Shown here piece by piece: positions 27,843 through 36,689 of a DNA stretch of 64,000 nucleotides. The notes under the pieces were generated by a model that was given only the letters and a program-made list of their open reading frames with translations, did not search any database and was not told the origin of the DNA. Source of the stretch: Winogradskyella ouciana (GTDB taxonomy: Bacteria; Bacteroidota; Bacteroidia; Flavobacteriales; Flavobacteriaceae); contig NZ_WJYA01000009.1 in NCBI RefSeq assembly GCF_009709615.1, positions 124,001 through 188,000 of the forward strand, in the 5' to 3' direction. The translations under genes and the position numbers were made by a program. Within the stretch, counting starts at the first letter, position 1. Each line of letters begins with the position of its first letter.

Positions 27843-28076
27843 ATGAAAAAAGTAATTTTAAGTTTGGCTCTAGTTGCATTCTTAGGCCTATCGTTAAATT
27901 CTTGTAGAGAAACTAAAGAAGAAAAGGTTGAGGACCAAATAGAAGAAGCTGTAGAAGAAACAGAAGATGCTATGGAAGAAGCAGGTGAGGCTATGGAAGA
28001 TGCTGTTGACGACGCTGGTGATGCTGCTGAAGACGCAGCTGATGACATGGAGGATGCAGTTGATGATGCTAATTAA
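27843..28076 (+). CDS. Small acidic lipoprotein, copy 2 (tandem paralogue)
   Basis: A 77-residue lipoprotein with the same signal peptide and lipobox (LNSC, Cys21) as its neighbour 37 bases upstream. The mature part is more acidic, with repeats of EDAMEEAGEAMEDAVDDAGDA type and Asp/Ala-rich ends. Identity is high over the leader and low over the tail, pointing to tandem duplication followed by repeat drift. A terminator follows, so the two form one operon. The antisense Ser/Ala-rich frames are shadows. Confidence 0.8.
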   Translation: MKKVILSLALVAFLGLSLNSCRETKEEKVEDQIEEAVEETEDAMEEAGEAMEDAVDDAGDAAEDAADDMEDAVDDAN

Positions 28077-28132
28077 ATTGATGACCAAATAAAGGCGAAC
28101 TAGTTTTCCTTTATTATTCCATAAAAACTAAA

Positions 28133-28155
28133 AAGCCTGATAAATTATCAGGCTT
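28133..28155. terminator. Bidirectional terminator lipoproteins / LacI gene
   Basis: Stem AAGCCTGATA / TATCAGGCTT with a 3-base loop, T-run on the plus strand and A-run on the left. It ends the lipoprotein operon and, from the other side, the LacI gene. Confidence 0.9.
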
Positions 28156-28165
28156 TTTTTTATTG

Positions 28166-29167
28166 TTAATTTTTTGTTGACTCCCAAAGTTTTAATTCGC
28201 TTGGCACTATCAAGGTTTTCTGTTGGTGTTCTTCATCATTAAGTTGTTCTATTAATAATTTTACTGCCACCTCACCTATTTCAAATGCTTTCTGATGGAT
28301 AATTGAAATCTTAGGACTAGCTAGTAGATGTGTATGCTCATAACCAAAACCAATAATAGATAAGTCATCAGGAATGCTCCTCCCTAGTTTTTTGGCCATA
28401 TTAATAGCGATTATTCCTGTAATATGATCTATGGATATTATAGCGTCAATCCCAGTATTATCCTTTAAATAATTGTAGACACTTTCATCTACATCATCAA
28501 CATTTGCAAGTTTTAAAATTTGTGATTGCAACTTGGCTTCTTCAATGGCTTTTTGATATCCTTTAATTCTTAGTTTTCCAACACTAAGCTCTTCAACATT
28601 ACTTACCAATAAGATGTTTTTTCTTCTTTCTTTTTTTATTAAGAACTCTGTTGCTTCATATACAGACTTAAAATCATCTACAATAACTTTATTACAAATT
28701 ATTTCATTGATTACTCTATCGAACATCAGTACAGGAATTTTACTTGCAATTGCTGCTTTAATATGTTCTGATTGTTCTTTAACCTGAGTATCTCTGGCAA
28801 CGGCCATAATAAAACCATCAACACTACCATTAGACAATAACTCTAAACTACGCTGCTCCTTCTCAAAAGACTCATTAGATAAGCAAACAATAATATCATA
28901 GTCGCTATTGGTAGCCGTAGTCTCAATACCATGCAAAACTTCAGCAAAAAACGGATTGGTTACCTTGGGTAAAATAACACCAATCGTTTTGGTTTTATTG
29001 GTTTTTAATTGTTGCGCAATTCGATTGGGTTTATAATTAACCTTTTCTGCAAGTTCATTGACACGCCTTTTTGTTATCTCACTTATTTCGTGGCTATCGT
29101 TGAGTGCCTTAGAAACTGTGGACACTGAAATATTAAGGAGTTTTGCTAATTCTTTTAATGTTGCCAT
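28166..29167 (-). CDS. LacI-family transcriptional regulator
   Basis: A sugar-responsive DNA-binding repressor or activator. The N-terminal helix-turn-helix (residues 1-60) reads LKELAKLLNISVSTVSKALND with the hinge-helix region following. The periplasmic-binding-like sensor domain begins at GVILPKVTNPFFAEVLHGIE. 333 residues is normal. It lies at the distal end of the glucan locus on the same strand, separated from the upstream T9SS gene by a terminator. It may control sugar metabolism in the locus, but no operator is identified. Confidence 0.9.
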   Translation of the reverse strand: MATLKELAKLLNISVSTVSKALNDSHEISEITKRRVNELAEKVNYKPNRIAQQLKTNKTKTIGVILPKVTNPFFAEVLHGIETTATNSDYDIIVCLSNESFEKEQRSLELLSNGSVDGFIMAVARDTQVKEQSEHIKAAIASKIPVLMFDRVINEIICNKVIVDDFKSVYEATEFLIKKERRKNILLVSNVEELSVGKLRIKGYQKAIEEAKLQSQILKLANVDDVDESVYNYLKDNTGIDAIISIDHITGIIAINMAKKLGRSIPDDLSIIGFGYEHTHLLASPKISIIHQKAFEIGEVAVKLLIEQLNDEEHQQKTLIVPSELKLWESTKN

Positions 29168-29180
29168 AATTATAAAATAA

Positions 29181-29207
29181 AAAAGAGCGTATAATTTACG
29201 CTCTTTT
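29181..29207 (-). terminator. Terminator of small T9SS gene
   Basis: Stem AAAAGAGCGTA / TACGCTCTTTT with a 5-base loop; on the minus strand the second arm ends in TTTT and continues T-rich. It lies 27 bases past the stop of the T9SS gene and just before the LacI start. Confidence 0.85.
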
Positions 29208-29233
29208 ATTTTGCTTATCTAAAAATAAGGTAT

Positions 29234-30139
29234 TTAGTTTTTAACCAACTTAATGGTCTTGGTTCCGTTTTCAGAATAAATTTTAGCAAGGTACACACCA
29301 ACATTTAATTCTGAGGCATCAATCTTAACATCTGTTTTGTTAGGCTCTAATTCCATAACTTGTTTTCCAAGCAAATCGAATATCTCGATACTATTAATAG
29401 TCTGACTATTCGATTTAATTGTCCAATCTGAAGTTGTTGGATTAGGATAAACACTAACGTCTGATAATTCAAATTCTTCAGTAGATAAAACCGCTGGTTG
29501 TACAACGATGTTACCTAAGTTGTTATATTCTGTATCAAATTGTGATGTTGAATTAATATTTGGACCAATAATCTGAAAACCATATTGAATATTCTCACCA
29601 GAAGTATACGATGTTGCATCCATATTTAAAAGAAAAGTTCCTGGTGCCAAAACAGCTGAATCTTCAGCTAAAACAGACGAAAAATCAGAAGCAAATACTT
29701 TGATAAAAACGACGGTAACAAATTCGAAACTTAAGCTAGAATCATCAAGAGTGTTGGATGTTACTTCTCCTGTAAAAGAAAATACAGTACCATTTAAAGC
29801 TGGGTCTTGGATGTAAAGATTTGCTTCCATTATCTTATTACCTTCAAACACGCCTGTTGTTATCCAAAAGGGGTCTGCAGTATCACCCACTCTGTTTGGT
29901 TTTAACGTTACTGAATTAGCACCTGTGTCTAATTCGGCAATTAAATCTGGAATTCCCCAACCTGAACTAAATGCACCTGCACCAACAGTTCCATCTTTTG
30001 GATTCTCAAACACATTCATAAAACCTAGACCTGTTCCTATAGGGTCAGGGCTAAAAGCCGTAGCATCAAAATTTATTACCGTCTGGGAAAACCCAAATGT
30101 AAAAGTTAACAATGCTAGTAATAAAGTAATTTTTCTCAT
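29234..30139 (-). CDS. T9SS-exported protein, possible glycan-binding
   Basis: A 301-residue secreted protein. A signal peptide ends near residue 18 (GFSQ). Residues 20-215 form a beta-rich domain that I do not recognise by family, with carbohydrate-binding-like composition. Residues 225-301 are the type A sorting tail (VYPNPTTSDWTIKS, FDLLGKQVMEL, LVKN end) that directs export through type IX secretion and surface attachment. Position after the glucan hydrolases suggests a surface or released polysaccharide-binding partner. It is flanked by a hairpin upstream and a terminator downstream, so likely transcribed alone. Confidence 0.8.
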   Translation of the reverse strand: MRKITLLLALLTFTFGFSQTVINFDATAFSPDPIGTGLGFMNVFENPKDGTVGAGAFSSGWGIPDLIAELDTGANSVTLKPNRVGDTADPFWITTGVFEGNKIMEANLYIQDPALNGTVFSFTGEVTSNTLDDSSLSFEFVTVVFIKVFASDFSSVLAEDSAVLAPGTFLLNMDATSYTSGENIQYGFQIIGPNINSTSQFDTEYNNLGNIVVQPAVLSTEEFELSDVSVYPNPTTSDWTIKSNSQTINSIEIFDLLGKQVMELEPNKTDVKIDASELNVGVYLAKIYSENGTKTIKLVKN

Positions 30140-30270
30140 AGTTATTATTATTTAGTTATTAGAAATTAATATTTTATAAAAATACCTAGCAAGTCTTATG
30201 AAGCGTAATTATTCACCACTACATAAACTATACAACCGCTGTAAAAATGTTAAATTTTAATGTTTTTTAT

Positions 30271-30319
30271 AATATTTAGCATCTAGATTATTAATTATTA
30301 AGCGTTTGATGCTAATATT
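30271..30319 (-). terminator. Hairpin at the end of the glucan hydrolase operon
   Basis: AATATT(T)AGCATC and GATGCTAATATT are inverted repeats with one extra base and a 24-base loop. One arm overlaps the TAG stop of the cytoplasmic GH17. No T-run follows on the minus strand, so it may protect the 3' end of the mRNA rather than terminate on its own. Confidence 0.35.
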
Positions 30320-31196
30320 TAAGTTTTTCGTTTTTGTCCCAAATTCCCCAATAAGCGCCAACATCTCCTTCGGCACCAACTTTCCACGATTCATCAAAAG
30401 AAGAGAAATAGAACATCTCAACGTCGTCTTCCTTAGACCACTTCTGTGCATTTATAAAATACTTCAACGCATTTTCTTCTGATGGGTGTGCGCCTTCTAA
30501 TTTTGAACCTTTGTTTGGCCAGCCCGTTTCTGTAATTATTACTTTTTTTCCATTTCCTGCTTTTAAAGCTCTGTTGTACATATCTTTCATGTACAATAAC
30601 GAGTAATCTTGGTCGCAGCCTTCCCAAAACGGATAACAGTTTGCTAATATTATATCGCAAGCTTCAGTAATGTTTGGACGATCAGTAAATTCATAATAAG
30701 CATCGACATAGCCTACCGGAACATTTTTAATTGCTCTTTTTACACTATATATATGTTCTAACAATTCCTCTTCTGATAAATCTCCACGATACAAGACCTC
30801 ATTACCAACTGCGGCAACATCGACGTAACCTTGATTTGACAAATCAATTAATCCAGCAATTTCGTTTTCATTGATTTCAAGATCATCACCTAGCCATGCA
30901 CCAACAAGCGTTTTAATGCCATGTTCTTTCGCAATCTTAGGTATCATTTCATTACCTTCTGTACAAGAAAAAGAACGAATCCATTTAGTGTATGGTTTTA
31001 TAATCTCAATTCTTCTTCTTATTTGTTTTTCAGATAATTGATTACCTGGCTTTTGCCCCTCCATATAAGGACTAAAGCATAAGCCATGTACTCCTTGATT
31101 TAAAATCTTTATGTAAGCCTTTTTTATCTCTTTTATGTCTTTATTGGCATAATCTAATGATGCCAGTGCGAAATGCTTTTCTTCTCTGTACGACAT
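30312..31196 (-). CDS. GH17 beta-1,3-glucanase-like protein, cytoplasmic
   Basis: A family 17 glycoside hydrolase, expected to act on beta-1,3-glucan chains. Acid/base Glu133 lies in AVGNEVL and nucleophile Glu223 in ITETGWPN, with the YPFWEG and FDESWK motifs conserved. It has no signal peptide or lipobox, so it should stay in the cytoplasm, unlike the second GH17 in the locus. It lies 17 bases after the symporter gene, suggesting it cuts oligosaccharides after uptake. 294 residues is short but covers the full barrel. It might act as a glycosyltransferase rather than a hydrolase. Confidence 0.85.
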   Translation of the reverse strand: MSYREEKHFALASLDYANKDIKEIKKAYIKILNQGVHGLCFSPYMEGQKPGNQLSEKQIRRRIEIIKPYTKWIRSFSCTEGNEMIPKIAKEHGIKTLVGAWLGDDLEINENEIAGLIDLSNQGYVDVAAVGNEVLYRGDLSEEELLEHIYSVKRAIKNVPVGYVDAYYEFTDRPNITEACDIILANCYPFWEGCDQDYSLLYMKDMYNRALKAGNGKKVIITETGWPNKGSKLEGAHPSEENALKYFINAQKWSKEDDVEMFYFSSFDESWKVGAEGDVGAYWGIWDKNEKLKY

Positions 31197-31213
31197 GTCT
31201 TATTTTATTAAAA

Positions 31214-32854
31214 TTATAACTCGCCTCTTCGTTCTATTAATTTTTCTTTTATTTCTCTTGCTCTAGTCTCATTTAGGCTGTACTTCAACATTACCCATAT
31301 CGCTATTGCTGCTGTTGAAGCTGGTATAATGATATCTGCCAATCGTAACTTTGTCATTGTTTCGGCCGTTTGAGATACGGCTCCTTCGTCGAATCCAACT
31401 AATGTTAGAATTGCCCCACCAAGTACTAGAGCAATGGCCTGACCTAACTTTACCATCCACCAATATATTGCACCAAAAGTCCCTTCTTTTCTTGGCATTC
31501 CATTTTCTAATTCATCCAAATCACATACATCTGCTGTCATACTCATCATTAATGTAAATAATCCACCTAAACCAAAAGCCATAAAAGGTATTGGTAAAAA
31601 CATTAACCAAGGACCTCCTTGGCTCGTATCCATACTAAACCAAGACATACCTATACTGTCTAAAAAAGGATTTATAGCATTAAATATTGAGACTACACTA
31701 TTGTTCAGTCCTTGGCCTAGACTTGTCTCATTAAATTGCCTATTCAATTCATTATCAAAGCCCCACCATTTAAGAATGTACCCAACAATAGAAATAACAG
31801 TAGATATTATAAAAGCTTTTCTCTTACCAAACTTGTTTGCTATGCGAGAAATAATTGGGATTACCATAAAAGCAGTAACTACCGCAGTGAGGGAAGCAAA
31901 CCAAGCAGGCCATGTACCAGCATCACCATAGTTACCATTATATATATAAAAAACAATTATGAAGAAACTGAAGGAAGCTACCATTTGAAACCCGTTGAAC
32001 ACCAAGAATGTCGCTCCACACAGCTTCATAAAAGGTTTGTTTTTTGACACTTCCTTAATACCTTGAAACAAATCTTTAAAGCTAGAGCCTAGTGTACTCA
32101 TACTAATTTTTTTTCTATTTTCCATTTTACCGGCATCAATTCCTTTACAGAATAATGCTGGCAGAATACCAAGTACTGCGCATGCTAAACCAACTGTTAA
32201 AGACAATTTACGAACACCATTAGCCTGTAATTTTTCGTCCGTTATTTTTTGTAAATCATCTCCTGTAAGACCCATTTCTCCTATAGCCCTAAGAGCTTCA
32301 TCACTTAATGAAAATACGGTAGGATCAGCAATAACCACCCAAAACCAAGGCACTAGCATCCAAGCTATTTGTCCGACAGTATTAGCAAATGCCATTAAGC
32401 GTGTACGCTCATTATAATCTGAAGTCATTTCGTATCCTAATCCCACTAACGGTGTAGCATACATTGTATTACCGACTAGAAACAGTAATGACATAAGGAG
32501 AAAATACCAAAAATTGAACATCACTGAGTTGTTCTCGCTCATTTGAAATAATAATGCAAAGAGGATACCACTTAGAATAGCTCCAATGAAAATATAAGGC
32601 CTTCGCCTTCCCCATTTAGATTTAGTATTATCAGAAATAAAACCCATTATCGGGTCTGTGAGCGCATCAAATATTCTAGGTAATCCACCTAACAATCCAG
32701 CCAAAAAGGGATCCATTCCAAAAGCTGTTACTAAAAAAAACATGAAAACCGCTAAAGCTCCAGGTAATAAATTAAGAACCAAGTGTCCTGAACCAAAGGC
32801 CGCTTTTTGACCTATAGGAACTCTATCTCGCTTCGCCGTTTTGATGTTTGACAT
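31214..32854 (-). CDS. GPH-family (MelB-like) sugar:cation symporter
   Basis: An MFS-type inner-membrane symporter. The GPH signature is clear: GLLGGLPRIFDALTDPIMGFISDNTKSKWGRRRPYIF near residues 38-75, with about 12 membrane helices. The 546 residues exceed the usual 450-500 because of loops in the middle. Its neighbours are beta-glucanases, so the likely cargo is a beta-glucan oligosaccharide such as laminaribiose or longer. It sits 2 bases after the GH30 stop and 17 bases before the cytoplasmic GH17. Confidence 0.9.
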   Translation of the reverse strand: MSNIKTAKRDRVPIGQKAAFGSGHLVLNLLPGALAVFMFFLVTAFGMDPFLAGLLGGLPRIFDALTDPIMGFISDNTKSKWGRRRPYIFIGAILSGILFALLFQMSENNSVMFNFWYFLLMSLLFLVGNTMYATPLVGLGYEMTSDYNERTRLMAFANTVGQIAWMLVPWFWVVIADPTVFSLSDEALRAIGEMGLTGDDLQKITDEKLQANGVRKLSLTVGLACAVLGILPALFCKGIDAGKMENRKKISMSTLGSSFKDLFQGIKEVSKNKPFMKLCGATFLVFNGFQMVASFSFFIIVFYIYNGNYGDAGTWPAWFASLTAVVTAFMVIPIISRIANKFGKRKAFIISTVISIVGYILKWWGFDNELNRQFNETSLGQGLNNSVVSIFNAINPFLDSIGMSWFSMDTSQGGPWLMFLPIPFMAFGLGGLFTLMMSMTADVCDLDELENGMPRKEGTFGAIYWWMVKLGQAIALVLGGAILTLVGFDEGAVSQTAETMTKLRLADIIIPASTAAIAIWVMLKYSLNETRAREIKEKLIERRGEL

Positions 32855-32856
32855 AT

Positions 32857-34359
32857 CTATTTGAGTTTAGATGGAATTATTATCGTTTGAATTGCCTGCG
32901 CACTTATACTTACTTTTACACTGTCCTCAGTAAGAGACAACATAAAATCTTTTGGTTCTTTACCTTCATTAAACACCACTACAGCTATTGAGCCATCAGG
33001 ATTTTTAGCAGCAGTAACCTGAAGTGTCTCAGCTGAATTGTCCACGCCAATAACTTCTGCTCCTGGTCTTATATATTTACTGAAATGTGCCATCGTATAG
33101 TAAAGTGGCGTAAAGTAAACCTCATCCGCTTCCTCATCTACAATAACTGGTGCCGCACACCAATTCTCAAACCAATTTGGGCCTCCCTGTCGGTTTAAAA
33201 CCATATTCCAATCTACCCAACCATCTACCCAATTGTTCAAACAACCAATAATATCTCTAGCATATCGATTAACTGGCGCATACTTAGGATGCAAGTATTT
33301 TTTTTCGTCCTCTCGCCAATCATAACCCCAATCTGTTGCTTCTTTTTTCCAGTACCAAGAATCGTCTTTCCAAGCCGGTACTTCAGAATCTATACAACCT
33401 TCAGTTTCAATTAAATATTTATTCGGTGCTTTATTGTGTGCATATTGTAATGCTTTTGGGAAAACATCATAAGTACTCTCGTACCAATGAATTGCTGTAC
33501 CATCAAAATATTTTGAGGATGCTTCATCTTTAAACATTACATCCACCCATTCTTTTAAGCCATCTCTATTTTGATCATAACCCAAAATATTGACTTCACC
33601 TTTTCCGTCAGCTTCTAATTTTGGTCCTAAATGGTTTTGAACAAAATCAGTTTCCTCTTCGGGTGAAAAGTGCATACTTTCCCAATTGTTGCCATTACCG
33701 TGTGGTTCATTAACTGGTGTTAATCCCCAAATATCAATTCCTTCTGCTTTATAGGCATCTAAGTATTTTGAAAAGTAGAGTGCGAAGACATTGTAATATT
33801 CTGGTAGTAATTTTCCACCTACATATGCCTTATTATCTTTCATCCATGGTGGTGCTGTCCATGGTGAAGCAATAATACCAAAACCATCTTTTGAAATTGC
33901 CATAGCATCCTTTATCATTGGGATTAAATCCTCTCGATCTTCTTCTATCGAGAAATTTTTCAATTCCATATCATCAGGAACAGGTGCATATGTGTAATTG
34001 TTTAATGAAAAATCACATGAAGCAATATGAGTTCGAGTTAATGAATAGTTTGCACCATCCTCAGAGAAATAAGCTTGAAGAATTGTATCTCTATTTTTTT
34101 CGCTGAGCTTATTCAACAAATACGCAGAGGATTCTGTGAACGAACCACCAAACCCTGTAATAGTCTGAAATTTTTGTTCTGGCAGTATTTTAATCACAGC
34201 AGCAGAATCCACTTCCGAATGTTCTGTTATTTTTGTTAGTTTATTACCGCTTGCTGAAGTTTCATAAACCTCAACTTTTAGGTTATCATTTTTTTCAGAA
34301 TTACAACTCATAACAGCAAACATTAAAATAACCACTAGACTGCACTTGAATATTTTCAT
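32857..34359 (-). CDS. GH30 beta-glucanase lipoprotein
   Basis: A family 30 retaining hydrolase on a beta/alpha-barrel with a side beta-sandwich. Signal peptide and lipobox MSC (Cys19). Acid/base Glu218 lies in TPVNEPHG; the nucleophile is probably Glu320 in IETEG. The N-terminal GFGGSFTESSAYLL motif is typical of the glucosylceramidase-like branch. In marine flavobacterial laminarin loci GH30 enzymes remove beta-1,6 side branches; that specificity is likely but not provable here. 500 residues is normal. It is followed closely by the symporter gene. Confidence 0.88.
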   Translation of the reverse strand: MKIFKCSLVVILMFAVMSCNSEKNDNLKVEVYETSASGNKLTKITEHSEVDSAAVIKILPEQKFQTITGFGGSFTESSAYLLNKLSEKNRDTILQAYFSEDGANYSLTRTHIASCDFSLNNYTYAPVPDDMELKNFSIEEDREDLIPMIKDAMAISKDGFGIIASPWTAPPWMKDNKAYVGGKLLPEYYNVFALYFSKYLDAYKAEGIDIWGLTPVNEPHGNGNNWESMHFSPEEETDFVQNHLGPKLEADGKGEVNILGYDQNRDGLKEWVDVMFKDEASSKYFDGTAIHWYESTYDVFPKALQYAHNKAPNKYLIETEGCIDSEVPAWKDDSWYWKKEATDWGYDWREDEKKYLHPKYAPVNRYARDIIGCLNNWVDGWVDWNMVLNRQGGPNWFENWCAAPVIVDEEADEVYFTPLYYTMAHFSKYIRPGAEVIGVDNSAETLQVTAAKNPDGSIAVVVFNEGKEPKDFMLSLTEDSVKVSISAQAIQTIIIPSKLK

Positions 34360-34370
34360 ACGATGTAATT

Positions 34371-35390
34371 TTAATTATCAGATTTATTTACATTTCTGTA
34401 AATACTTTTCACGACTGAAAACACTTCTTTCTTATTTCTGTCTATATCCACAATTCCCCAATACTCTTCGTTAGGGCTTCCATCAAAAGGAACTCCTGTA
34501 CTATTAGGTGCAGTTCCTCCAGTATCCTGCACGTCATTGTTACCAGCTTTCCACCAACCATCAGTAAATGAAAACAATGTGACACCCGAACAGATATCTT
34601 GACCATCAAAAGTTGCTTTTAAAATAATTTCGGTAGCATCTGCCTGTGCTTTTTCATTCACACCTTGCTCATAACCTTCATTAGCAACTTGCATATAACT
34701 ATCTGCCCCTGTTTCGGATAAATACATCGGTTTATCACTGACTTCTTTCCACTCTTTAAAAATCGTTTCTGGTCTTACTGAGCGATAAACATTCATTCCC
34801 CAAACATCGATATTAGGGCTCATAGTTAGTGCCAAAGTATCTGGTAAATCGCCATGGGCTGTCGTTACTGGGTGAGACTTATCATTTTGATGGATTAGAT
34901 TAGCTGCATCATTCATGGCTTTGTACCAATTTTTAATTTGTCCATCAAACCATTCTGGGTGATAATTATATTCATTACCCAATTCCCACATTAAAATGGC
35001 ATTATGATTTTTATATGTATTGATGTAATCTATGAATGTACCAGACACGATGTCGTTTTTACCACCTTGATTATATCCGAAGCCGATGATTACCTTAATG
35101 CCTGCTTTATCAATTTCATCTAGTACTTCTTTTTCTTCAATGGGCGCATAAACTCTAATGGTATTGATGCCTGCTTCTTTCATTAAAGCAAGATCTTGTG
35201 TAAGATTTCCAAAGTCGCGTTGGTTGCCACTGCCCTTCGGTACGGGATGGTAACAAATACCTTTAATGATGTATTGCACGTCATTAACATAAATATGACG
35301 GCCTTTTACAGTAACCGTAGTATTTTGGGATTTACTCTCGCAAGACAGTAGTACAAATGCTATGACCAAAAAAGTTAGAAAATTTTTCAC
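34371..35390 (-). CDS. Clan GH-A hydrolase lipoprotein (GH2/GH5-like barrel)
   Basis: A 339-residue lipoprotein (lipobox LLSC, Cys17) made of a single TIM barrel. It carries the clan GH-A pattern: acid/base Glu140 after Asn in WELGNEYNYHPEW, nucleophile Glu226 in YLSETGAD, and an N-terminal IKGICYHPVPKGSG motif. It looks like the barrel of GH2 without the sandwich domains, and may belong to a small family that I cannot name. The stop of the preceding GH17 overlaps its start (ATGA), so they are coupled. The role in beta-glucan digestion is inferred from the locus. Confidence 0.75.
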   Translation of the reverse strand: MKNFLTFLVIAFVLLSCESKSQNTTVTVKGRHIYVNDVQYIIKGICYHPVPKGSGNQRDFGNLTQDLALMKEAGINTIRVYAPIEEKEVLDEIDKAGIKVIIGFGYNQGGKNDIVSGTFIDYINTYKNHNAILMWELGNEYNYHPEWFDGQIKNWYKAMNDAANLIHQNDKSHPVTTAHGDLPDTLALTMSPNIDVWGMNVYRSVRPETIFKEWKEVSDKPMYLSETGADSYMQVANEGYEQGVNEKAQADATEIILKATFDGQDICSGVTLFSFTDGWWKAGNNDVQDTGGTAPNSTGVPFDGSPNEEYWGIVDIDRNKKEVFSVVKSIYRNVNKSDN

Positions 35391-36685
35391 TGTGCGGTTT
35401 TTTTTAATTCAGGAACCAAAACATTTTTCATCAATCTGCTTTTGTTTCCATTATATGTTTTTGTAATAGGTTTTCCATTTCTTCCCAATCCTTTAAAAAC
35501 TCCCTTATCTACCAAATCCCAAAGTGCATATTTTGCTTTTCCGTCTATGGTGAATAAGCCAAAATGATTTTCTGAGCCTTTAGGGTTTTTAGCATCTTTC
35601 CAGTTCTCATCGAAAGCTTCAAAATAGAAGCAAGACATACCTGCTGCATTTGTCCAATCTCTCATATGATTATAATACAAAGCTTGCTTATACTCATCAG
35701 TTGCCATAGCGCCCGAATCTCCGTAAAGTTCAGCTGAATGACTTGCCCAACCTGTCTCACCAATATGGATTGGCTTATTTACCCCTAGGCTTTTCATATA
35801 AGCTACAACACTATCGTATTGAGAAACAGCATACTTTTTTGCACGTAGCATCGCTGCATCTATTTTTTCTGTTTTGGACAATTCAGTTTCAGAATCTAAA
35901 ACTCCCCAGAATACTGGGTTATAATGCGTATCGTGCATTGGGTAGGTGTGCATGGAAATATAATCGACCGCTTTTATCAATTTTTCTAGGTCTTTGACAT
36001 GGTATTCTTCACTTCCGCCTCCCCAAGATGCAAAATTGTCTGAGCTTGTAATCCAAAGATCCTTAGGTAATTCTCCTTGCTTTTTTAAATCCTGTAAATG
36101 GTTGACCCATTTTAAAATGACACCAGGTTGCACATAGTATGCTGTTGCCCATTTTACCATGGCTTCATTACCAACTGCAAGAATTTTTACAATTTCTGGA
36201 TACTCTTTTGTAAGTTCAACAGCCATTTTTACTTCTACAGGATTTCTTTCACTCTCCTCATCATGGTCTGGTTCGCCATTTGACCAATCGAAAGCATTTT
36301 TGCAATCAATCCAAATACCGAGCATGACATACATTTCAAAATTTGAATCTTCCTGCTTAAGTTCATTTATAGCTTTAAGCACATTTGAAGCGTGAGGCAA
36401 ATGAACATTGTACGTTCTCAGTATTTTGATTCCCATAGCATTGAGGATTTTCATATCCTCTTTAATTTCTTCGATAGTAGGTTGTATATCTCTACTTTGG
36501 GACCTATAGCCACCATAAGAAATTGCTAAATACTCTGGATTTCCTAAAATATCTTCTGCGCTCAAACTTTGTTTTGCTTTTGTATTTGTTGAATTGCTAT
36601 TGTTTTTCTTGACAACATTACATGAAAACAACAGTACTACTAAAAAGAAGACTCCTATTTTAATACTGTTCTTCATGGTTTTCAA
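35387..36685 (-). CDS. GH17 beta-1,3-glucanase lipoprotein
   Basis: A family 17 endo-beta-1,3-glucanase-like enzyme anchored in the envelope. Lipobox FSC (Cys22). Acid/base Glu174 in LAVGNEAM and nucleophile Glu310 in IGETGWAS are visible; the FYFEAFDENWK motif closes the barrel. 432 residues, longer than the cytoplasmic GH17 because of an N-terminal linker and C-terminal tail. It lies 4 bases after the phosphorylase gene and overlaps the next gene by 4 bases. It likely trims imported or surface-bound laminarin. Confidence 0.88.
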   Translation of the reverse strand: MKTMKNSIKIGVFFLVVLLFSCNVVKKNNSNSTNTKAKQSLSAEDILGNPEYLAISYGGYRSQSRDIQPTIEEIKEDMKILNAMGIKILRTYNVHLPHASNVLKAINELKQEDSNFEMYVMLGIWIDCKNAFDWSNGEPDHDEESERNPVEVKMAVELTKEYPEIVKILAVGNEAMVKWATAYYVQPGVILKWVNHLQDLKKQGELPKDLWITSSDNFASWGGGSEEYHVKDLEKLIKAVDYISMHTYPMHDTHYNPVFWGVLDSETELSKTEKIDAAMLRAKKYAVSQYDSVVAYMKSLGVNKPIHIGETGWASHSAELYGDSGAMATDEYKQALYYNHMRDWTNAAGMSCFYFEAFDENWKDAKNPKGSENHFGLFTIDGKAKYALWDLVDKGVFKGLGRNGKPITKTYNGNKSRLMKNVLVPELKKTAQ

Positions 36686-36689
36686 CTTT

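Noticed and set aside
27812..28048. Minus-strand Ser/Ala-rich frame opposite lipoprotein copy 2 (a similar one lies at 27535-27765)
   Set aside because: It is the antisense of the Glu/Ala repeat; the plus-strand gene has a clear leader and lipobox, and the antisense has no start context or domain.
31736..32047. Plus-strand frame opposite the symporter
   Set aside because: It lies wholly opposite a well-supported transporter and has no domain.
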